From G039029935 sp039029935 (lineage in GTDB: Bacteria; Chloroflexota; Anaerolineae; Caldilineales; Caldilineaceae): a DNA stretch of 9,765 bases. The first letter of the stretch is position 1. Every line of letters begins with the position of its first letter. Shown piece after piece: positions 1-5,794 of the stretch. Location: the NCBI GenBank assembly GCA_039029935.1, contig JBCCFC010000435.1:1-9765 (forward strand). The letters are read 5' to 3'. The position numbers and the translations under genes were made by a program. Under the pieces are notes generated by a model. That model had not been told where the DNA came from, did no database searches, and saw only the letters and a program-made list of their open reading frames with translations.

Positions 1-286
1 CTGACCACCATCAATTTGCTGGTTGGCATTGACGGTTGTGTCTGCGCCACCCCCTTCATGAATGACAATCGGCGTGTTGGTTGCACGATTGGGATGCGTT
101 GTCCAGTGTGCATAGACTTCATAGTTACCACAAGATTCAATCACGGGTGTGAAGCGAACGCTCTCTGCATCTGGGGAACCCATGTTGTGAATGTAATTCT
201 CCTCAAAGTAGCCACTGATGACAGTGCTAGGAATCCATGTACCCTTCACTGTTACCTGAGAAACATTTTCCGGGTTGTCCAAAATG
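1..286 (-). repeat. Golvesin-type domain 4, truncated by window edge
   Basis: Residues 492-587, beginning IILDN and running through NYEVYAHWTT (one of the two Trp is His here), NRATNTPIVI and NQQIDGGQ before the left edge. Cys544 is present. By analogy its partner would be near residue 629, outside the window. Confidence 0.8.
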
Positions 287-1761
287 ATTTCCTCAAGCGC
301 ACAGTTATCATTGACCTTGAGAAAACGAATGGCGTCTGCAATCACCACATCGTCTGCACCTGCTGTCTGGATTTCTACATAGTTATCTGCGCCTGACACA
401 AGTGGATACGTGCCAAGCAAGTTCCATTGACCACCATTCACTTCTTGGTTCACATGAACGGTCGTGTCTGTGCCTTGCCCATCATGAATGACAATCGATG
501 TGTTTGTGGCCCGATTTTCGTGGCTCGTCCACCAAGCATAGACCTCATATTCCCCACAAGAGGCAATGGTGGGTGTGAAACGAACACTGTCTGCGTCTGG
601 TGAGAACTCATTATGAATATAGTTGTCTGCCCAGTAACTGTCAATAATGGTGCTGGTTGTCCATGTGCCTGTTGCAATCAGTGTCGGTGCGCTATCTTGG
701 TTGTCTACAATAACCTCTTCGACTGATGAACAACTGTTGCTGACGGGTACAAAGCGAACCGCATCAACAATCACGACACCATCTGCATCCTCTGTCTGGA
801 ACTCGACATAGTTGGCATCACCCGCATCAAATACGTGTGTACCCAGCAGATTCCATTGCCCTCCATTCACCTCTTGGTTGACAGTATAGGTTGTATCTGC
901 GCCACTGCCCTCATGAACAATAACGGGTGTGTTTGTGGCACGATTCGCATGTGTCGTCCACCATGCATAGACTTCATACGTACCACATGATGCAATGGTT
1001 GGTGTGAAACGAATACTGACAGCATCAGGCTTAAATTCATTGTGGAAATAATCATCTACCCAGAATTCGTTGACGAGTGAGCTTGTGGCCCATGCACCGT
1101 TGATTGTGACCGCTGGTGCGCTATCCTGATTGTCAATAGTAATTTCACCAGATGCGGCACAGTTGCTGTTGACTTTGACAAAGCGCATACCATCGGCAAT
1201 CACCACGCCGTCGGCCCCCTCTGTACGGATTTCGACGTAACCAGAGGTGCCAGCCGTAAATTGATAACTGCCCAGTGAATTCCACTGACCACCGTTTGTC
1301 TGTTGGTTGACTGGAACCGTTGTGTCTACGCCATTGCCATCATGAATGACAATTGGTGTATTGGTTGCCCGATTTGTCTGCGCTGTCCACCACGCAAAAA
1401 CCTCATACGTACCACAAGAGCCGATGGTTGGCGTGTAGCGAACGCTTTCGGCGTCTGGTGAATGCTCATTATGGATGTAATCGCTGCCTTGATACCCACT
1501 GACAATCGTACTGGATGTCCAAGTCCCCACAACCGTGACCTCCAGCGATGTACTGGGGTTATCAATTGTAATCTCACTGGTTGCTAGGCTGTCTACAGTA
1601 AGGCTCCTTGCAGCCCCGGTAGATGCATCAACCTGACTTGGAAATGTAGCCAGTAAGGTTGCATTAAGCAACGAAATGACTATGAGCATCCTCACTGAGA
1701 ATGCCAGCGCAGAACTAAATCCGCGATTGAAAATTTGAGTTTGTCCGATGTTTTTCTTCAT
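1..1761 (-). CDS. Secreted protein with tandem golvesin C-terminal-like (xanthan-lyase CBD-type) domains, 3' end outside window
   Basis: The frame is open from ATG at 1761 to the left edge: 587 residues with no stop, so the C-terminus is missing. AAGGA six bases before the ATG supports the start. Residues 1-46 form a signal peptide with a long n-region (KK at 2-3, R13, R24), a hydrophobic core at about 25-38 and probable cleavage after VDA46. Four tandem domains follow, with period 142-143 residues (conserved Asp at 67, 210, 353 and 495); the fourth is cut by the edge. Each carries the golvesin/xanthan-lyase-type signature: (I/V)DN, YIHN..SPDA, (V)RFTP.I, YEVYAWWT, NRATNTPI.IH, VNQ..NGGQWN.LG, and a closing ADGVVIADA.RF. 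In this family such domains are thought to bind carbohydrate or cell-surface polymer; that role is inferred here. Every complete repeat has two cysteines exactly 85 residues apart. No enzyme domain is visible, but one could lie beyond the window. Confidence 0.9.
   Translation of the reverse strand, partial: MKKNIGQTQIFNRGFSSALAFSVRMLIVISLLNATLLATFPSQVDASTGAARSLTVDSLATSEITIDNPSTSLEVTVVGTWTSSTIVSGYQGSDYIHNEHSPDAESVRYTPTIGSCGTYEVFAWWTAQTNRATNTPIVIHDGNGVDTTVPVNQQTNGGQWNSLGSYQFTAGTSGYVEIRTEGADGVVIADGMRFVKVNSNCAASGEITIDNQDSAPAVTINGAWATSSLVNEFWVDDYFHNEFKPDAVSIRFTPTIASCGTYEVYAWWTTHANRATNTPVIVHEGSGADTTYTVNQEVNGGQWNLLGTHVFDAGDANYVEFQTEDADGVVIVDAVRFVPVSNSCSSVEEVIVDNQDSAPTLIATGTWTTSTIIDSYWADNYIHNEFSPDADSVRFTPTIASCGEYEVYAWWTSHENRATNTSIVIHDGQGTDTTVHVNQEVNGGQWNLLGTYPLVSGADNYVEIQTAGADDVVIADAIRFLKVNDNCALEEIILDNPENVSQVTVKGTWIPSTVISGYFEENYIHNMGSPDAESVRFTPVIESCGNYEVYAHWTTHPNRATNTPIVIHEGGGADTTVNANQQIDGGQ
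287..712 (-). repeat. Golvesin-type domain 3
   Basis: Residues 350-491, beginning VIVDNQDSAP. It has EYEVYAWW, NRATNTSIVI, VNQEVNGGQWN and ADAIRF. Cys402 and Cys487 are 85 apart. It shares VNQEVNGGQWNLLGT with domain 2. Confidence 0.85.
713..1141 (-). repeat. Golvesin-type domain 2
   Basis: Residues 207-349, beginning ITIDNQDSAP. It keeps TYEVYAWW, NRATNTPVIV, NGGQWN and VDAVRF. Cys259 and Cys344 are again 85 residues apart. Its first strand (IDNQDSAP) closely matches that of domain 3 (VDNQDSAP), suggesting these two are the most recently duplicated pair. Confidence 0.85.
1142..1570 (-). repeat. Golvesin-type domain 1
   Basis: Residues 64-206 of the leftmost gene. It starts at ITIDN, contains SCGTYEVFAWW, NRATNTPIVI and NGGQWN, and ends with ADGMRF. 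Cys116 and Cys201 are the candidate disulfide pair. It follows the signal peptide after a short Ser/Thr-rich stretch. Confidence 0.85.
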
Positions 1762-1767
1762 GTTATA

Positions 1768-1772
1768 TCCTT
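1768..1772 (-). promoter_or_regulatory. Ribosome binding site of the golvesin-repeat gene
   Basis: Minus strand reads AAGGA-TATAAC-ATG: a Shine-Dalgarno core six bases before the start codon. This fixes the start at 1761. Confidence 0.75.
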
Positions 1773-1852
1773 ACACGGGATTCAATGAAATAAGGCAATT
1801 CCATAGGAAAAATAGACACACAACGTCATGTTTCATGTAATGACAAGTTATC

Positions 1853-1869
1853 GGCTAGGGGTCCCAGCC
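1853..1869 (-). promoter_or_regulatory. GC-rich hairpin in the 5' leader of the golvesin-repeat gene
   Basis: The minus strand reads GGCTGGGACCCCTAGCC. GGCTGG can pair with CC-T-AGCC around a GACC tetraloop with one bulged T. It sits about 92 bases before the start codon in otherwise AT-rich DNA. It could be a transcript-stabilising or regulatory leader structure; it matches no riboswitch class I recognise. Confidence 0.3.
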
Positions 1870-1911
1870 AACCAATTGTATGTATTTTTTTCTGTAGAGT
1901 GCCAAGATAGG

Positions 1912-1941
1912 ATTATGAATATCATTTATACTATTATTCAA
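1912..1941 (-). promoter_or_regulatory. Weak candidate promoter for the golvesin-repeat gene
   Basis: On the minus strand TTGAAT (1941-1936) and CATAAT (1917-1912) are separated by 18 bases, matching the -35/-10 consensus at 4/6 and 5/6. It would give a leader of about 145 bases. The surrounding DNA is very AT-rich, so a chance match is possible. Confidence 0.3.
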
Positions 1942-2261
1942 CAGCTTTTATTATGTATATTCACAATCAGCAGAAAGACTGTCCTGAATCTTCGTGCCAT
2001 AGGGATAAACCATGAAATTAAAAAAATTCCCCAACAAATTTTGAGAAATTTAAAAATTGATCTGTTTTGGTGTCTTTTCGGAACGTTTTGAACCTTAAGG
2101 TAGTAATGTATGGATAGTGTTGCTGTGGTGTGTAGCTGATTATTTTACGTGTGATAAATAATTTGGATTGGCATTTTGATGTGCAGACATTGCTTTGCGG
2201 TTACGCAAGATGTTTACCCGTGTGGATTACCTGAAGAAAAGTTGCTCGCATATCTGCCGTG

Positions 2262-2289
2262 ACAACAAAGGAGGGCACTTGCCCCTCCT
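2262..2289 (-). terminator. Intrinsic terminator of the TSP3 gene
   Basis: On the minus strand AGGAGGG (2289-2283) and CCCTCCT (2275-2269) form a 7-bp GC-rich stem around a 7-base loop, followed by a T-rich run TTTGTTGT (2269-2262). It begins 9 bases after the stop codon at 2298, the expected place for a rho-independent terminator. The T tract is interrupted by G, so strength is uncertain. Confidence 0.65.
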
Positions 2290-2297
2290 CTCTGACT

Positions 2298-5200
2298 TTA
2301 ATGCTTGATGATGGGGAGAAAGATGCTTTCAATCCATTCTGACGAGTTGATAGTTGTCTCATATGGAATTGCATTTGTTCCTTCGGTTTCTGTTGTGGGG
2401 GGTGTGGTCGTTTCTACAGAAGCTGGCGGCTCTGTCATATCTGGCTCTGGCATGTCTGGCAATGCTGTGGGACCCACTACATTGGCAACCGTTGCTTTGA
2501 TAATTTCGATATCAACCTGTTCTTGGGGTCGAACGCCTTTTAAAATGGCTTGTAGAATAATCAAATCATTACTGTTTCGCGCCATGCTGCTACCTACATC
2601 TAAGGTGAAATATAGATCGCCTACCTCATCAACATCTAATGTGCCTACCTCAAAAAGACATCTATGTGGTAGTTGCTTATATTCTGGACATGGACCTTGC
2701 CCATTTTTTAACTCCCAATGACCATCCCTCAATTGCAATTCTTCAGGGGTATTGAAGCCTCTTTCAACGAGAGCCTGAACATTGGCCTGCCAGCCGCTAA
2801 TTGCTTGCACAAAACGAGTTTGTGATGGAATGATGACTTCAACAACCGTATCTTCCAACGGCGTATGACTGGTATTCTCGACAGATAAACTAAACTGTGC
2901 TTCGCCCGTTGAACTCATGACCAGATCATCAATGGATAGTTGAAAACGTACATTGGCCTCATGCTCTGTCTCAACTCGGCGATAGTTTTGGTTGTCACCA
3001 GATGGAAGTGATTGTGTATAGGCTTCTTGAGAGGTAAGAACATCATTCCCATCTGGGTCTAAAATTCCTACATCTTCATCCGCGTCAGAAAGACCATCGT
3101 TATCGGAATCTGGATCGAATAAATTGATAATGCCATCCCCATCTGCATCCTCAAACCTTCTTAGCCGATTTTCGACATAATGTCGATCAAAATCATTTAA
3201 TGATCTCGCTGCATTTGATGTTGTATACTCTGTTGGGCCTTCATACCAATCTGGAATGCCATCATTATCTGAATCGGTATCTTGTGCATTGATAATGCCG
3301 TCTTTATCTGCATCACTTTTGCCTTCTAGAAGGTCCGAAATCCCATCATTATCTGAATCAGCGTCTTGGAAATTTAAAATTCCATCCCCATCTACATCAC
3401 CAAACCCCTCTATTTGATCGCTGATTGCATCGCTGTCCGTATCATCGTCTTCAAAATTTGCCAATCCGTCACCATCGCTATCTTCCTCCCCCTCAATAAA
3501 ATCTGGAATACCATCCCCATCGCTATCCGCAAACGTTTCATCGAGGTGATTTGGGATTCCACCTCTATCTTGATCATTGATCCATTCTAAGTAATCAGGA
3601 ATGCCATCGTTGTCAGCATCTGTGTCTTGCGCATTGATGATATAGTCGTTGTCAACATCTTCTTGTCCTTCCACTGCATCTAGTATCCCATCATTATCGG
3701 CATCAATGTCTAATGAATTGATGTATCCATCGCCATCCACATCCTGGCAGCGTTCAACAAGATTGGGTACACCATCCCCATCGATATCCAACTCACTAGG
3801 CAAAATTTTGCCATCTTTGTTGATATCGGGACCAATCAGCATATAATCAATATACCCTTCATCGGTTTCATGACAGCCCTCATCAATATCATCAATGCCA
3901 TCCCCATCAGCATCCAAGTCTTCATCATTAGGGATCCCATCGTTATCCAAGTCCTCTGTTCCCTCCAATAAATCAGGTAGCATATCGCCATCTTTATCAC
4001 CCGTATCCCCCGAACCTGTGTCTAAATTATCAGGAATGAGATCATTATCAGAATCAGTGTCATAGGCCGCAGGAATCCGATCACCATCTGCATCATATAG
4101 CCATTCTACACTGTCCAGAATCCCATCATTATCTGAATCTCGGTCATAGACATCCGCCCAGCCTCGCCCATCTGTATCACGGATATTGTGTTCCAAAAAA
4201 TCCGGAATTGTATCCTCATCAGAGTCAGTCGGTATCGTAGACCCCATGCTCGCCTCTTCAAAATCTGGTATGGCATCGCCGTCACTATCCACATCCAGCC
4301 AAGCCGGATGCGCATCTAAATCGAGATCAACAGGCTGATATCTACTATATTCCCATTCAATGGCACTCATTAAGCCATCATCATCATCATCATCATCCCG
4401 CCAATCTGGCAGCGTATCCCCATCAAAATCCTGTATCGACGCACTTGAGCCACGATCATTTTCCGTTTTGATATGCAGTGTTGGGTCATCTTGCCGTTTG
4501 TCATAGGTATCATAGGCATCATCCAAACCATCATTGTCGCTATCTTGCTCATAAGGGGCTGAATCCTTTAGACCATCAGCATTTAAATCATGGCCTTCTA
4601 GCGCGTCAGGAATCGTGTCATTATCGCTATCCGTGTCACGATAGTCGGGCAAGCCATCCCCATCCGTGTCAATTAACTCACCTGTTTGCGTTTTGGTGTC
4701 ATTCTCTGTTGTGTCTGGGATGCCATCGCCGTCACTGTCAATATCTTCGCAATCACGTTTGCCGTCGTTGTCGGTGTCACGGTTGGGGTCCTCTGGTGGA
4801 CACTCGATTTCATCTGCTAGGATATCTTGATCTATGCCGGAAAAAGGAGGAAGTTGACATTCTATCGTAATTGTTCCAGTAATCCCACGACTGGGTGGAT
4901 TGGTAAGCCTGTTAATTCCTTGACCGTCTAGTGTACCAAAAGTAATAAATGCCTCATCTGAAAAGTCGATGTTGGTTTCAATAAATTGCCCTGAACCAGC
5001 AGGACAGTGTACTTGAAATGGGATACTTGCGATTACATCATCTATGAGTACATCTGAATTTGATTTGATAATAAAATTTAATTGACTTGAATCAAAAGAT
5101 GAAATAGATGCTAGACCGCGAAAATTTTCTGGCAGTGTGAATGTAACACGACTATCAACATCATAGGTTAAAATCGTTTCATCAAACTTAAGTGCAAAAA

Positions 5201-5492
5201 GAGTTGAGTTAATCTCGTAACCATATCCCATATAGGTCATGGGAACATGAATGATATCGATTTCGCCCGGCTTATCTTTTATGCTTAAATTTTGAGGCAT
5301 AATCAATATTGGGGTAAGGTTCTCTGGCTCGGATGTGTTGACGGGCGATAGTTGCCGATTTGCCATGACATTATTCTGCGATATCCGGAAATAAGATGTA
5401 TCAAGCATCGCCAAACCAATGAGTATACATCCTATGAAGAATAGGTATTGAATTCTTGGTAGATAAATTTGGGTTATGTGTTTTTGAATCAT
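2298..5492 (-). CDS. Secreted cohesin-like / thrombospondin type 3 repeat protein with DUF11-like domain and IFLPII tail
   Basis: 1064 residues. Residues 14-30 are a hydrophobic N-terminal segment after KH/R (signal anchor or signal peptide). Residues 58-212 form a cohesin-like beta domain (VPMTYMGYGYEI, LKFDETILTYD, TFGTLDGQ, Cys163/Cys212). Residues 238-815 are about 34 Asp-rich units of the TSP3 type (DxDxDGIPDxxE), known as calcium-binding modules. Residues 843-1003 resemble DUF11/conserved-repeat domains (SLSVENTSHTPLEDTVVEVIIP). Residues 1007-1045 are Pro/Thr/Glu-rich, like a wall-spanning linker, and the protein ends IESIFLPIIKH. The likely role is an extended, calcium-stiffened surface or adhesion protein; ligand unknown. 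Only a poor Shine-Dalgarno precedes the ATG at 5492, but no better start with a signal sequence exists. Its own terminator lies downstream, so it is probably transcribed separately from the golvesin-repeat gene. Confidence 0.9.
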   Translation of the reverse strand: MIQKHITQIYLPRIQYLFFIGCILIGLAMLDTSYFRISQNNVMANRQLSPVNTSEPENLTPILIMPQNLSIKDKPGEIDIIHVPMTYMGYGYEINSTLFALKFDETILTYDVDSRVTFTLPENFRGLASISSFDSSQLNFIIKSNSDVLIDDVIASIPFQVHCPAGSGQFIETNIDFSDEAFITFGTLDGQGINRLTNPPSRGITGTITIECQLPPFSGIDQDILADEIECPPEDPNRDTDNDGKRDCEDIDSDGDGIPDTTENDTKTQTGELIDTDGDGLPDYRDTDSDNDTIPDALEGHDLNADGLKDSAPYEQDSDNDGLDDAYDTYDKRQDDPTLHIKTENDRGSSASIQDFDGDTLPDWRDDDDDDDGLMSAIEWEYSRYQPVDLDLDAHPAWLDVDSDGDAIPDFEEASMGSTIPTDSDEDTIPDFLEHNIRDTDGRGWADVYDRDSDNDGILDSVEWLYDADGDRIPAAYDTDSDNDLIPDNLDTGSGDTGDKDGDMLPDLLEGTEDLDNDGIPNDEDLDADGDGIDDIDEGCHETDEGYIDYMLIGPDINKDGKILPSELDIDGDGVPNLVERCQDVDGDGYINSLDIDADNDGILDAVEGQEDVDNDYIINAQDTDADNDGIPDYLEWINDQDRGGIPNHLDETFADSDGDGIPDFIEGEEDSDGDGLANFEDDDTDSDAISDQIEGFGDVDGDGILNFQDADSDNDGISDLLEGKSDADKDGIINAQDTDSDNDGIPDWYEGPTEYTTSNAARSLNDFDRHYVENRLRRFEDADGDGIINLFDPDSDNDGLSDADEDVGILDPDGNDVLTSQEAYTQSLPSGDNQNYRRVETEHEANVRFQLSIDDLVMSSTGEAQFSLSVENTSHTPLEDTVVEVIIPSQTRFVQAISGWQANVQALVERGFNTPEELQLRDGHWELKNGQGPCPEYKQLPHRCLFEVGTLDVDEVGDLYFTLDVGSSMARNSNDLIILQAILKGVRPQEQVDIEIIKATVANVVGPTALPDMPEPDMTEPPASVETTTPPTTETEGTNAIPYETTINSSEWIESIFLPIIKH
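2484..2966 (-). other. DUF11-like beta domain of the TSP3 protein
   Basis: Residues 843-1003. It has the layout of the DUF11 family: FSLSVENTSHTPLEDTVVEVIIP, then a 'RFVQAISGW' segment, a 'FEVGTLDVDEVGDLYFTLDV' strand pair and a closing 'IIKATVANV'. Cys935 and Cys945 sit in an insert (PCPEYKQLPHRC) and may be disulfide-linked. DUF11 domains are common spacers in bacterial surface proteins. Confidence 0.6.
3048..4781 (-). repeat. Thrombospondin type 3 calcium-binding repeat array (~34 units)
   Basis: Residues 238-815, hand-counted at about 34 DxDxDG-type units. In residues 580-800 many units pair into a 26-28-residue super-repeat alternating 'DGIxN' with 'DSDNDGIxD'. At DNA level the 17-mer CCATCATTATCTGAATC (plus strand) recurs exactly at 3259, 3343 and 4123. 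The array is interrupted around residues 538-583 and 750-782. Family knowledge: TSP3 repeats wrap many calcium ions into a rigid rod. Confidence 0.9.
4377..4397 (-). repeat. GAT7 microsatellite coding seven consecutive Asp
   Basis: Seven in-frame GAT codons (Asp366-372) fuse two calcium-binding units into a poly-Asp run. A pure trinucleotide tract of 21 bases can change length by replication slippage without shifting the frame. Confidence 0.85.
4857..5321 (-). other. Cohesin-like domain of the TSP3 protein
   Basis: Residues 58-212. The pattern fits cohesin-like folds: an opening strand, VPMTYMGYGYEINS, FDETILTYD, a later IPFQVHCPAGSG strand, then FGTLDGQ and a closing GTITIECQ. The motif FG-LDGQ near the end is shared with the first cohesin-like domain of the RCC1 protein (FGDLDGQ), which supports the two being the same domain type. 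Dockerin-binding ability cannot be judged from sequence. Confidence 0.55.
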
Positions 5493-5794
5493 TGTAAATC
5501 TACGATGTTTGTTGGTGTAGGAATAAGAACGAACTCGTGTAACATGACTGGCAAATGTCTACACAATAGAGTGGTTTGCACAAAATTTACCAGTTATGTG
5601 GACCACACAGTGTACTTTTCCCATTCCGTAATTGAATGAGGTATTCTGGTTGTTTGAAAAAAATAAGCCAAGTGATACACTGGATAATGATGTACCACTT
5701 GGCTTTACATTCAATAACAGTTTACAATAAAGTGAAAGTCATACAGCGTTTACATCAATGACTAACCTTAATCAGAGCTTGTCTATCTTGCCGC
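5493..5794. other. 302-base intergenic region
   Basis: It contains the strong terminator of the RCC1 gene (5657-5705) and, to its left, about 160 bases that must hold the TSP3 gene's promoter. I see no convincing -35/-10 pair there. An 11-base palindrome TGTGGACCACA at 5597-5607, about 105 bases before the TSP3 start, could be an operator but is short. Confidence 0.6.
5657..5705 (-). terminator. Strong intrinsic terminator of the RCC1/cohesin/dockerin gene
   Basis: On the minus strand AAGCCAAGTG (5705-5696) and CACTTGGCTT (5674-5665) are perfect 10-bp complementary arms. One mismatch and three more pairs extend the stem into the loop. Directly after comes A then seven T (5663-5657). The hairpin starts about 90 bases after the stop codon. 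It should separate this gene's transcript from the TSP3 gene. Confidence 0.88.

Larger units (their letters stand above)
1762..2297. other. 536-base intergenic region, no supported gene
   Basis: This AT-rich stretch lies between the TSP3 gene's stop and the golvesin-repeat gene's start. It holds the terminator of the former (about 2262-2289) and the leader, ribosome site and a weak promoter candidate of the latter. Within the leader is a GC-rich hairpin (about 1853-1869) standing out from AT-rich flanks. An 87-codon plus-strand reading frame at 1828-2091 has no ribosome site and no recognisable domain and is not called. Confidence 0.7.

Noticed and set aside
16..396. 126-codon plus-strand frame over the golvesin repeats
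   Set aside because: Shadow of the minus-strand gene, whose translation shows clear domain motifs throughout.
1828..2091. 87-codon plus-strand frame in the intergenic region
   Set aside because: No ribosome site, no domain, overlaps the leader and candidate promoter of the golvesin-repeat gene, and composition is that of AT-rich spacer.
2195..2208. TTGCG-GTTA-CGCAA hairpin downstream of the TSP3 gene
   Set aside because: Short 5-bp stem with no T tract on either strand; the better terminator is at 2262-2289.
3048..4781. Regularly spaced short repeats that might suggest a CRISPR array or satellite
   Set aside because: The repeats are degenerate, in frame and coding for TSP3 Asp-rich units, with no fixed repeat-spacer structure.
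5427..5429. Cys22 of the TSP3 protein as a lipoprotein attachment site
   Set aside because: The preceding residues F-I-G lack the usual Leu/Val/Ile/Ala/Met at -3, and the hydrophobic run continues past the Cys to residue 30.
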